Assembly (NCBI RefSeq): GCF_036711975.1 | Contig: NC_091967.1 | Span: 8,122,001-8,186,000, forward strand | Direction: 5' to 3' | DNA: 64,000 bases | DNA from: Onthophagus taurus | Taxonomy: Eukaryota > Arthropoda > Insecta > Coleoptera > Scarabaeidae | In this document: piece by piece, positions 51,744 to 64,000 of the stretch | Numbering within the stretch: the stretch's first letter is position 1 | Layout of the letters: each line of letters starts with the position of its first letter | Notes under the pieces: model-generated | The model's input: only the letters and a program-made list of their open reading frames with translations | Databases searched by the model: none | Told to the model about the DNA's origin: nothing | Translations under genes and position numbers: made by a program

Positions 51744-54700
51744 ATGTTTCTAAAGTGGTTTATGATAAGTTTTGTGTTATTAGGTGAGATAAACAATATT
51801 TTAAATTTGTTCCAATAACCTTGTTTTTTTTAAAACTTTCCATTTTCAGGATCTTTAACCGTAACAAATTGTATCGAATTAAAATCGTACATTTCATCAC
51901 AAGGTCTCCACGGAACAATCTCATTTATTTACCACCAAAATAAAACTGTAATTTTAAAAACCGATTTAGAATTAACTCTTCAATATGCATCACAAACTCT
52001 TTCTTGGTACCTTATGGAATTCCCTGTTGATTATTCAACCATTGAAAATCGATGTTCATCAGAAAAGTTGGGAAAGAAATTGATTAATTTCGATGAAATA
52101 TTTGGATATTTAATTTTACCAGATAATAATACCATTGAAATAGCAACGAATAAACTTGATTTAACCGGAATTAAGGGGCTTTATGGAAAATCTTTGTTGT
52201 TAAAAAACTTGGAAACTAATTCTTATGCATGTTCTTCAATAACACTCGTTGATAAAGTTTTAGAGAAAACCGCAGTTGCGCGATTTTATACTCCCATAGC
52301 TGGGATGGTTTCTTTCCGTTGGTTCTCAACCAAAAATAATAACAAAGAAATGTTAATTTCAACCGATTTATACCGAGTTGGAGACGTCGAAAAAATTGGA
52401 AAAATCGATGTTACAGAACACAATTGGAAAATTTTTGTTACCGACATCTTAGAAGGACATAAAGGAAGATCCGAAGAAAATTGCAACATGTTACAATTAA
52501 TTTTCGACCCAGATAATTCAGGAAATAATCAAACAATGGGTGATATCGATTTACGAGTAGGAAAAGTTAAAGTATCGGGCGATAAAAAGAAACGATATAA
52601 AACATTATTTAGGGACGAAACTTTAACGTTATTACCAAACGATTTAACGGGAGTGCGAAGAAGATTATACTTGGTGATATTTAGAAATAAACATCCCGAT
52701 AGTTTTTTAGCATGTGCTAAAATCCAATATGAACATCCAATTAATGCAAAGTAAGTTAGTTATTTAATTATGCAAAAAAATTTCGCTATCATGTATCAAA
52801 CAACATTTTTTCGAAAACTGCGTGTTCTAAAGTTTATACATTAATAAAACGACCAAATTCAATAATGACATTTAGAATTCAATTAATGTTACATACGTCA
52901 ATCAACTAAACGTCACATCGACTTAACCTCACATATTGAACAAATGTGCTATTATAAATTTGCATTTAAACATGAAATGAAACGATAAAACAATTAAATG
53001 TTGATCATTTTGTGTTTATAATTTGTTCATAACAATAAATCAACAATTAATAGGATCAAATTTTTTGATTGTAGTAGCTGGACGTAAGTCTTTTCCGTCC
53101 AGGACGTAAGTTATTTATGAAACAGTGTGTGAAGTTAGCAACTTAGCAAAAATTAGTTTCATACAATATTTTATCTACGAACTAAAAATTATTAATTAAT
53201 TAATAAATGTATAATTTTTTAAACTATCAAAAAATCATTTGATAGTTGATTGTTTCATTTGATCTTTGATAGGAGAACTTGGGACTAATTGTATGTCGAA
53301 ATCCCACCGTAAGATGGCATTAGCGTCTATACTGAAATAATTTAATTAAACTAACAATTTTATTATTAATAGTGGGAATGATAAGAGACAGCAATAACAA
53401 TTATTACCAGTATCATTCTTTTAATTTAAAAAGTATAGATTCCAATTCATGTTATATTTTTAAATTTGCCGCTAAGAATTAAAGGTTAAAGTTTGTCCAG
53501 AATGACAGATGAAAACGTCATTTTAAAGTAATTTTTCGGTAAGAGTATAATAAAGTAATAATGGTATGCGTTTTTATCCCTTTTTTTAACAAAAATAAAA
53601 TAAATTTTGACAATGTAGGGAATATGTAGCAGTTGGTAACACTTGAAAATAGAAATTTGAATTGACAGTTAGAAATTGTCAAAACCCAAAAGTATTAACC
53701 TGAAAAAAATGTTCCCGAAATAAGAGTAATTGCTCAGAGTTCCATTAAAAGACTACTTCCAGAGAAAACAACAGTACGCTAAATTCCTAAATTTCAATTC
53801 AAATTCTTACATTGGGAACTAGAAAAATTAATGACCCAATGTCATCAACTTGAACTGGTTCCATAAAATGTTACTAAAATCTCATTAGAGCATCAGATGA
53901 GTACTGTAATAGCCTAATAGCTTTCATTACCGTCGCGAATTACGAAATGTTGTATATTTTTATTGAACTGAAACTAGAACTAACACTAGAACTAGAAAGT
54001 TTCGGGTTTAGCCGTCTTGAGAGACTTGCGGCTAAATCAGAATGTTTCTAGTTCTCGGTCTAGTGTTAGTTTTACACTAGCATTTATCATTAGAACTAAC
54101 ACAAGGCCTAAAACTAGAATCATTTATCCATCAGTCTAGTGTTAGTACTAGTTTTGCACAAGCACTATCATTGGAATTAACACAAGACCTAAAACTAGAA
54201 TCATTCGAGTTTAACCGTCTTGAGAGACGTACGGCTAAATCCGAATGTTTCTAGTTCTCGGTCTAGTGTTAATTCTAGTTTTACACTAGCACGGCAACAT
54301 CTCGAATTTCCCTAGTGTAATTTTTACTTAAAACTGACCAATAGCAACCCTTCTTTTTAGCGCTTTAATTTGAAAACACTTTTCCGAATTAAAAAATAGA
54401 GTATACGCAAGAGTCAACTTTTAATAACAGTTTTCGAAAAAATTAAATTTTTTGTCAGTTTAAATTTAATACAAACTTTTTTTATTTAAGAGTTATTCTG
54501 CAATCCGGAGGAATTAAAGGAGAAATTAAACTATCACAACACAATTTATTTGAACCAACATTTATCGATTTTAACATAACAACAGCTCGTGATGATATCG
54601 AAACAAAGTTGGTTTATTCTTCGTCAATCGGAGCCTATAAAATTCACGAATTACCTTTGAGCCCATCAAAAACATTCGATCCTTATAATAGGTTATGTTT

Positions 54701-57700
54701 AACAAGTAAATTTATATTTAACCCCTTAAAAAATGATATCAACGTTATCCCAAACGGTATTTTATAAGCTCAAAAATGTTTTTTTATTATACTTAAATAT
54801 TTGTTTAGGTTATGGAACGCAAGATCAATATCCAATTGGAGACCTTTCTGGAAAACTTTTAGGTCGTAACTCAGAAAAATCATTAATTGAAAACAGCCAA
54901 GAATTACTCGGAAAATATTGGGATACTTATTTACCGTTACAAGGTCAATTTTCTGTTGTAAATCGAGCTTTCGTTCTTTATAAATTAGAAGAACTTGATA
55001 AAAATGATATGTACATTAATAATCCGATGCAAGTTTGGATTTGCGGGACTATCACTTTATACGATCAAGATTTTAAACATTTACAACCAATGTTTACGGC
55101 TCAAGTATTATTTCGATATCCAATAGTAGGAAGGATCGTTTTTCGACAACCTTCCGATGAACCATGGAGAGATACTTCAATTTTTTTTGATTATTTAGTT
55201 CACGCCGATGGTTCTAACCTAAATAATTCAGCCGAGCATCGTTGGGCAATTCACGATTTACCACCGGGAAAAGATTTTTACGATTGGCAAAATCGTTGTA
55301 TGAGTGTTGGAGATATTTATAATCCATTTAAAGTAAAAAAAAATACTCCCTCCGCCCAGAAATAAGTGTCCGATATCGATTTTTTTTTTTCAAGAATTAA
55401 GAAAAGGCGGTCTTGCTTTTAAACGTCAGTAAAAAGTTTTGTAATTTTTCCTACAGTATAAGTTTTTAATCCAAAAACGACTTTTCAAGACCTGAAATAA
55501 AAATTGTTTTCTCGACGGATGTGCAAGGGAGGACTTTTCTAGCCACATTCCAATCCATATTTGAGGGGCGCTTTTCCATGCAGGGATAGCCCGCTGTGAC
55601 ATTATCAGCTCCCATCATCAAGCTTCCTGGTAAGTGAGTTTGCATGAGAAGCTCTAATGAAGCTCTGCTGGTGACAATGAAGCTTCAAATAGAACTGGGT
55701 TCAAAATCAAAATGTTATGTCAGCCACCCAATCCCGATACAAACGTCTTAGATTAGGCTCTTTTAATGCAATTCAGTCATCGCAGCAACAATCGGCTTGC
55801 TAAACTGTAGACGAAATAATTCTTGTTGTTGAAAAAGCCTTTTCCGAATTGAGTGTTCTTTCGCACCAACAGTGTATGGTAGAAATCATGAAAGTAGATG
55901 GAGACAATAATTACAAAGTGTGGCATATAAATAAAGATCATTTACAGAGAGGTTTCCAGTTTTTATAAATTTTTATTTTGGGCTTTATCAACATACAAAA
56001 GATATCATCAATTCAAATACTTAAATGACCGTCAAATGTTTCTTAGAAACAATATTTGTATTGATAGCTAAGTTTCAATAAATTAATTTTTAAGGAAATC
56101 GGACACTTATTTCTGAACGGAGGGAATAATTAAAAAATTTGACATTTGAGGTGATATAATATATTTTTTTAGATTGATTTAGATAAATCAGCACCATCAG
56201 AAGGATGTTACTTAGATAGTATGGGTTATTGTCGAGTTGGTGATTTATCAACTAGATTGGGACCTTTAGAAATTGCGGGGAAAAAAATTGATAGCGATCG
56301 AATAACTAGAAAGTATCTAATCGACTCTTATTTACCATTAACGGGTCCTCACACAATTTTAGGAAAATCGTTTGTAATTTATGATGATCACGGGCCAAAA
56401 GCGCGCGGGGAAAGAATGGCTTGTTCAATGTAAAAAATTTAAATAAAATTACCTTAATTTGAATCAATTAATTGATTCTTTTAGAATTGGTGGAATTTAT
56501 CGTCGAAAAGCTGTAGCTCGAGATTGGTTTCCAAACGGGGATCCATTAACTGTAAAAGGAAAAATAGAATTTTATCAACAAACCGAATATGATATCACAA
56601 ATATTGAGGTTGATTTAGATGGTTTAGATGATAATTCCGGGTATCATATTCACATGGTAAAATTTTACATTTTAAATGTAATTAATTTATATAAAAACAA
56701 ATTTTTTAGACCCCTATAGAAGAAAATTTGGAATTTCCATGCGAAGCCACTACTTTATACGGCCATTGGAATCCATTAATGGTTTCACCATTATCTTCAC
56801 CACGAACATATCACGGAACATCAGATCAATATGAAATGGGTGATTTAAGTGGAAAATTTGGTGGCTTAGATAATCATACTTTATTTAAGGGGGCTTATAA
56901 CGATACTATGTTACCGTTATTTGGTCCTTCTAGTATTTTAGGACGATCTATCGTTATTCATAAACGAGTTAGTGCCGAAATTATTAAAAAAAAACGTTTT
57001 AAATATTAAATTTTTTAGTTTGACAGTCGTCGTTGGGCTTGCACAACTATAGAACGTGGATATAGTCCATCGGAAGCACGAGAATTACGTGCCATCGCAT
57101 CGTTTCATCACCCCGATGGGTTCGCTTATGGTTACTTAAGAATGACTCAATTAATTTATAATGATGGAAGTGCAAGTGATACGGTCATCGAGGTAAAATT
57201 GCGACATCCTGGAAAATTCGATAGAAATATTGTAAGAAAAAATTAACATAAAAAAATAATTATCACAACATTTAATTAATTTCCAGACGAGAAATCATAA
57301 TTTTGCGATTTATGTTAACCCAGTTGGTGTTGACGCTTCTGTTAAAACCCAAAATACAAGATGTGTTGCTGCTGGTTATGTTTGGAATCCTTATTATACA
57401 CAATTAGCTGATCCCTTAAATGTAAACATAACATATTTTATACATTTTTTTTTTTATTTTAAAAATTCGTTTTTAGTCTGAACTTTATAATCAAGAATGT
57501 GGTCCTGAAAATCCATTAAGATGTTACGTAGGCGATTTATCAGCACGATTAGGTACGATTGATATAGGTTTAGAACGGAAAGTTTTGGTCGATCCAAATT
57601 TTCCATTGGAAGGTGTTGAGAATGCAATGGGAAGATCAATCGTAATTTTAAGCCCTAATAAAGATTCCAGAAGATACGCATGCGCTAATATTGAACCAGA

Positions 57701-58190
57701 TTATGATATAATTAAATATGCAAACATCGAAAAACCGCCACGATTTGTTCTGTAAATAAAAAAAAATCTCATTTTCAATTTATTTATAAATTATGTTTTT
57801 AGAGCACAATTTATTGATGATGTCAGAGAAGTTATGGGAATTCCCGAATGGATGTTAACCGTTGATTCACGAAAAGTACGAACGTTACATAACAACGCTT
57901 GCGTACAATTTTTGATGCATTTCAAAGGACCAATTGCGGGACAATTGGAACAAGATTTTAGTAGATTACTTTCGATAGGAAGACTCGATTCACCGACTTT
58001 ATACATTCCAGGGTTTATTAATACAAAGAGAAAAGTAAAGCTTTCCTATAAACAATGCGGAATGAGAGATCCTAATGAGAAAAAAGCAAAAAAGAATTTT
58101 TTTAGTATAAGCCAAGGATATAATATGAGAATTAATAACATTTTGAATATTTTTATAACAATTACAGTTACCAAATTTGTGATTTTATAA
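51744..58190 (+). CDS. Rsod: Multi-domain Related-to-SOD protein (six SOD-like repeats)
   Basis: 1125 residues from 11 exons: 51744-51783, 51850-52750, 54491-54705, 54809-55332, 56173-56429, 56485-56656, 56710-56967, 57019-57231, 57287-57421, 57477-57751, 57803-58190; all phases agree. An N-terminal hydrophobic stretch (FLKWFMISFVLLG) is a likely signal peptide and the C-terminal FITITVTKFVIL tail suggests a GPI or membrane anchor, so it is probably extracellular. Six Cu/Zn-SOD-like repeats lie at about 22-135, 140-312, 313-455, 460-655, 656-805 and 806-960; a further strand pair (FKGPIAGQL, near 1030) may begin a seventh. Five repeats have lost metal ligands: repeat 4 reads WAIH and GDIYNP, repeat 6 FAIY and GYVWNP. 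Repeat 5 keeps copper ligands H700, H702, H722 and H787, zinc ligands H738 and D748, R794, and C714/C797; only the third zinc histidine is replaced (YEMGDLSG). Catalysis is unproven. Alternative view: a structural SOD-fold adhesion protein. Confidence 0.9.
53948..54293. repeat. Palindrome locus E of the CTAG-rich family, in Rsod intron 2
   Basis: TATTTTTATTGAACTGAAAC leads into a palindrome around GGGTTTAGCCGTCTTGAGAG, then a truncated copy, then another full palindrome (about 54,175-54,280, core GTTTAACCGTCTTGAGAGAC). Same flanks and spacers as the desert arrays. It lies in the 1.74-kb intron 2, by far the longest in the gene. Confidence 0.9.
55346..56126. mobile_element. Tc1/mariner-type TIR element in Rsod intron 4
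   Basis: CTCCCTCCGCCCAGAAATAA with GTGTCCGAT at the left is mirrored by ATCGGACAC and TTATTTCTGAACGGAGGGAA at the right. A TA dinucleotide sits on each side (55344-55345 and 56127-56128), the target duplication expected of the Tc1/mariner superfamily. Length is 781 bp. A decayed coding stretch near 55,830-55,965 (QQCMVEIMKVDGDN, then VWHINKDHLQRGF) may be transposase or captured sequence. The insertion begins 13 nt after the exon 4 splice donor. Confidence 0.88.
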
Positions 58191-58218
58191 AGTTATACTT
58201 ATATAATTTATTTTTAAA

Positions 58219-58224
58219 AATAAA
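58219..58224 (+). promoter_or_regulatory. Polyadenylation signal AATAAA for Rsod
   Basis: Canonical AATAAA 29 bases after the Rsod stop codon. Confidence 0.7.
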
Positions 58225-58255
58225 AATTCAACGAAATTAAAAACGCCATCTTATA

Positions 58256-58790
58256 ACCAACAAAAAAACTAACCATGTTAAGTCATTCCTGTCAAATCAA
58301 CCATTTTAGGTTATGTTTATAATCTCTAAAATTACAACAATGTTATTATGATACAATTTAAAAAGTGAATCAAGGAAATTTAGCATGTATTGGTTTTTGC
58401 ATATCCAGAAATAAATACTCAGAACCACATATAACCTACAAAAAAACTAACCATCTTAAGTCATTCCTGTCAAATCAACCATTTTAGGTTATGTTTATAA
58501 TCACTAAAATTACATCAATTTTATTATGATACAATTTAAAGAGTGAATCGAGGATATTTAGCATGTATTGGTTTCTGTATATCCAGAAATAAATACATAC
58601 AATCACATATAAACACCAAAAGATAACCATATTAAGTCATTCCTGTCAAATCAACCATTTTAGGTTATGTTTATAATCTCTAAAATTACAGTAATTTTAT
58701 TATGATACAATTTAAAGAGTGAATCCAGGAAATTTAGCATGCATCGGTTTCTGTATATCAACAAGTAGATACATAGGACCAGCGATTCCT
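58256..58790 (-). repeat. Tandem repeat of about 177 bp derived from the LanC-like 3' end
   Basis: Three copies start around AACCAT(G/C/A)TTAAGTCATTCC at 58,271, 58,449 and 58,625 (offsets 178 and 176). The third overlaps the real end of the LanC-like gene. Copies 1 and 2 hold the 3' UTR and the last 20 or so codons (AGTGAATC, AGGAAATTTAGCATG on the plus strand) with mutations, so they are a partial tandem duplication of the gene terminus. Confidence 0.9.
58696..58701 (-). promoter_or_regulatory. Polyadenylation signal AATAAA for the LanC-like gene
   Basis: TTTATT on the plus strand reads AATAAA on the minus strand, only 10 bases after the stop codon, implying a very short 3' UTR. The tandem copies farther on carry the same signal. 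Confidence 0.6.
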
Positions 58791-60012
58791 TCAAATAAAG
58801 ACAAAGGTCTGTCGGGTTCGTGTTCTTCATGTTCCTTCGTATAATCAATACACCATTCGGCAAATTTAATGGCGCGATATAAATGTTTCAAATCTTTCGT
58901 CGTCTGATACATTTCTAAAAAGCAATAAGCATTCCCAGAAACACCATGACACAAACTATAACCTTTCGTAATTAATCCCCTGTTCCATACAACTTCAGCT
59001 GATTTTAAAGCCATCTGTAAATACTTTTGGTCGCCAAAAACTTTATAAGCTTCACTATACATAAAAACGAAACCAGGGGCTCCATGACACCATTGAATAT
59101 ATTTATCACTTTGTGATCCTAACGATGATGGAAAATTACCTGATGCAAACTTTTTACTTGTTAAATAATCAATTGTTGGTTTAATTAAATCGTTTAATTC
59201 AGATTCTCGGACGTAATTTCTTGCTTGTAATAATAAATACATTATTCCTGACATTCCATGAGCCGCGCCAAGATAATAGGAATCATGCCATTTATATAAA
59301 AGCGGTTGGTTACACATATTATTTCGAGATTCTACTTGACCGGCATTAAAAATTGCTTCAACTACTTTTCTTATTAAATAATCATCTATTGGTGGTGGGG
59401 AAATATGTTTGTTTATGTAAAGGATTGCATATAAATATCCAGCTCGTCCATACATGTACTCATTTGGTAAATCGGCTTTATAATTTATTACAGCCTTTTG
59501 TAATTCTGCTAATTCCTCAATCAAACTTCTTGAAAAAACTACATCACCAAGTTTATATGAAACAACAGCACCTAAAGCTAATGGACCAGCATCTCCACAT
59601 AAAAACGTTAATCGTTTTTTCTTTAAATTATTCAGCATCAATAACCGTTTGACTTCCTTAAATTATTAAATATTTTAAAGTCACTTCACAAACACAATTT
59701 GACTTACCAATAAGTTGGCTTTATCATCGGGATCTTTTAAAAATCTTAACATAGCTATTCCTGAGGTGCCTGTATACACGGTATAATCGTGTGACTGACA
59801 TTGCGAGAGTTGTCTCATACAGGTTTCCCATTTTTCATCTAAACCCGTTACAACTTTATTCAATTTATCAATCTAATTGAAAAAAAAAGGAGTTTTAAAT
59901 GGTTTCTGTTAGAGATGAATTTTACCGTTTTATTTGAAATGACATTTTTAGCTGAGTCTTCTGAATACTCGGGAAAAGGGTTTTCGAAATGTCTCTCAAT
60001 TATTTTAGCCAT
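58712..60012 (-). CDS. LANCL: LanC-like protein (LANCL family)
   Basis: Eukaryotic relative of lantibiotic cyclases. Mammalian LANCLs bind glutathione and zinc and add glutathione to dehydroamino-acid residues in damaged proteins; cytosolic or peripheral membrane. Minus-strand exons are 60012-59926, 59872-59708 and 59656-58712 with GT-AG introns, giving 398 residues, close to human LANCL1 (399). The zinc ligands are C274 (QWCHGAPG), C320 and H321 (LCHGVSGNAY). Other family blocks are YTGTSGIA, LTFLCGDAGPLA, YGRAGYLYA, YYLGAAHGMSGI and SLFEGIAGPMYLL near the end. The start ATG is the first in the exon and gives the NPFPEY segment seen in the family N-terminus. Which vertebrate paralogue is closest cannot be settled by eye. 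It is head to head with RPB2. Confidence 0.96.
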
Positions 60013-60355
60013 TTTTACAAATAATAAATAATTTTTTGGATTTTATAAAAATGTCAAAAAGTTTGTTTACAAGAAATTATTGACGTAGACAACTTCACAT
60101 CTGTTGATTTTTAAATAATTTTGTGAACGAATTAAGCCTAATTTTCGTTATTGTAAATCGATATTAATTAGTATTATTTATATTTAAATTTAAAAAATAA
60201 ATAATTGTTTTAATTTTAATTAATTTGGTTTTTATAATTTGATTATAAACCAACTTCACGTATGTGACCGCGTCTGTCAAATCTGCTGTGTTTGACTCCT
60301 TTAGTTCTGCTTTATGCTAAGCGGTTTTTCGAGTTTATATTGAAGAAAAATCGAG
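60013..60355. promoter_or_regulatory. Shared LanC-like/RPB2 bidirectional promoter region
   Basis: Only 343 bp separate the two divergent start codons. The region is AT-rich with no TATA at a suitable distance. It contains AATCGATA at 60156-60163, one mismatch from the DRE motif TATCGATA of fly housekeeping promoters. Shared control is inferred from spacing. Confidence 0.6.
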
Positions 60356-62725
<2,370 letters not shown>

Positions 62726-62887
62726 GTATATAACCTCAATTTTGACCATAGAAAACAGCTTCTTAGACATGCAACTCTCTAAAAAAAATTTCGTACTAAA
62801 AATTGTACGCATGTGGCGCCATCTGTTGGGGATATTTTAAAATTATTCAGCTAAGAACCGAACCACTAGAATATAGGTTGGATTGGG

Positions 62888-63145
62888 TATATACAGGTGA
62901 GTTATTAGTATCCCGGCGGTCGATAGTTATTAAACCGTTTGAAACTTATGAAAAAGTCATTTGAAAAACATCAAAAGTAACTAAGCTTTATGAACACCCC
63001 TATAGCGTATCTAATATCTTATGGATACTATCATATACTATCAGAAAGTGGTGAGTCAAACAACTTTTGTAGAAACATTTTTTTCTTTCTCAAACGGTTT
63101 AGCAACTATCGTCGGCCGGGATACTAATAACTCACGCTGTATATA
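62888..63145. mobile_element. MITE with about 55-bp TIRs in RPB2 intron 3
   Basis: TATATACAGGTGAGTTATTA followed by GTATCCCGGCGGTCGATAGT is mirrored by ACTATCGTCGGCCGGGATAC and TAATAACTCACGCTGTATATA. Both arms extend to the AAACCGTTTGA motif. Total 258 bp, no coding content. Confidence 0.9.
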
Positions 63146-63193
63146 AAAGCTTTAACTAACGAAATTCCGCCTGGTTGGGATTTCATCATATGC

Positions 63194-63335
63194 ACAGGTT
63201 GGCCAGAGACAGCAGAACGTATTTTGAAGGGAAAAGCAGTGGGAATTAGAGACTGAAACAAAGTAATTTATCTCAAACATACATATGCTTTTACTAACTT
63301 TCATACGTTGAAATCCTTCGTGTGGCCAACCTTGT
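63194..63335. mobile_element. Possible small MITE with ACAGGTTGGCCA ends
   Basis: ACAGGTTGGCCA at 63,194 is mirrored by TGGCCAACCTTGT ending at 63,335, one base insertion apart. Weak similarity continues inward. Length about 142 bp. The arms are short, so this is tentative. Confidence 0.5.
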
Positions 63336-63559
63336 ACAATACGCTTTACGGACCTTAGTCAGATACAATTACACCTGTCAAATAATGCCGCCACAATTGA
63401 ATTTCACTGCATCATATGACATGTGAGATTAAGGTTTGTATACAGTGTTTCAACTCTCACTAAACATGACCTTGAAGTTGCGCGCGCAATTCGCCGCCAT
63501 TTACGTCACGAAACACTCCCGCTCTTGCCCCTCACGCACAAATTAAAATCAAAGTATTG

Positions 63560-63836
63560 CAGTATAGGAACCGATACAACCTCATATACAGGTGTCCCGT
63601 ATGTTCCGGATCACAACATTATACTGTTGAAGGATACATTATTCTGAAGCGATTTTTCTAATAACAATTTTTCGAAATGTTTTCTGATTTACGATCTCCT
63701 CTTTTTTGATTGGACGACTTTATAAATATTTTTATTAAAAAAATCGCTTCAGAATAATGTATCCTACAACCATATAATGCTCTGATCCGGAAGATACGGG
63801 ACACCTGTATACATATACAAATTTCCTTATAGTGAT
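63560..63836. mobile_element. Foldback MITE with about 80-bp or longer arms in RPB2 intron 3
   Basis: The left arm from ACAGGTGTCCCGTATGTTCC through GGATACATTATTCTGAAGCG to ATTTTT is mirrored on the right (CGCTTCAGAATAATGTATCC, then GGAAGATACGGGACACCTGT) with about 90% identity by eye. Weaker symmetry extends to the stated ends. Loop of about 60 bp, non-coding. Confidence 0.9.
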
Positions 63837-64000
63837 GTTTAAGGTATGCTTGAAAATAAAGTCTTAACTAGTAGTAATTACGTACAAAGTTTGAAATTCT
63901 ACGGTTTACTTACAGCCGAAACACAAAACAAAATGTTTTGGCTCAAACTTTTGGCTCAACTTTGACAGCTTCAAATTATTAATAATTTTTTTTTGTATAT

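Larger units (their letters stand above)
62726..64000 (+). other. RPB2 intron 3, cut by the window edge
   Basis: The donor GTATAT follows the exon ending TATCAG. No acceptor with RPB2 coding sequence (expected to begin with SAMGKQ) is seen to 64000, so this intron exceeds 1.27 kb, against 130 and 62 bp for the first two. It is filled with small TIR elements listed separately. Confidence 0.9.

Noticed and set aside
54733-54808. In-frame ATG upstream of Rsod exon 4 that would start a separate 210-residue protein
   Set aside because: The segment is an intron with proper GT and AG ends and the phases of exons 3 and 4 join to continue one SOD-like repeat.
55333-55365. Open-frame continuation of Rsod exon 4 to a stop inside the transposon
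   Set aside because: A good GT donor precedes it and the downstream exons continue the repeat in phase; readthrough would only occur with intron retention.

Overview
This window is nuclear DNA from an insect. The evidence is spliced genes with short AT-rich introns, insect-type proteins (muscle myosin light chain 2, the Related-to-SOD family), many decayed mariner, PIF/Harbinger and non-LTR retrotransposon pieces, and an arthropod-style TATA plus TCAGT core promoter. A beetle is possible but is only an inference; nothing here fixes the order.

Layout. Bases 1 to about 47,400 form a gene desert in which I find no convincing protein-coding exon except transposon relics. It mixes AT-rich sequence, GC-richer islands that look like developmental regulatory DNA, and many small repeats. 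It holds TIR/foldback MITEs (1378-1948, 34233-34370, 38997-40107, 41499-42240), transposase and reverse-transcriptase relics (8840-9355, 18640-19370, 27712-28000, 38399-38620, 43640-43930), and arrays of a CTAG-rich palindrome (12319-13190, 20400-21420, 32438-32610, 40283-40630; another in an intron at 53948-54293). One tRNA-Met(CAU) lies on the minus strand at 42869-42941.

Bases 47,443 to 64,000 are gene dense. In order: PLPBP/PROSC, the PLP homeostasis protein (+); Mlc2, muscle myosin regulatory light chain (+); a secreted or membrane-tethered 1125-residue protein made of six SOD-like repeats, Rsod (+); a LanC-like protein (-); and the 5' 62% or so of RNA polymerase II subunit RPB2 (+), which runs off the right edge. 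LanC-like and RPB2 are head to head with 343 bp between start codons. Rsod and LanC-like are convergent, and the space between them carries two decayed tandem copies of the LanC-like 3' end.

The most interesting biology is Rsod. Five of its six SOD-like repeats have lost the metal ligands, but repeat five keeps all four copper histidines, most zinc ligands, the catalytic arginine and the structural cysteines. Second is the palindrome family, whose largest array is bracketed by an imperfect direct repeat of about 43 bp. Exon coordinates were placed by hand from splice sites, reading-phase agreement and family similarity.
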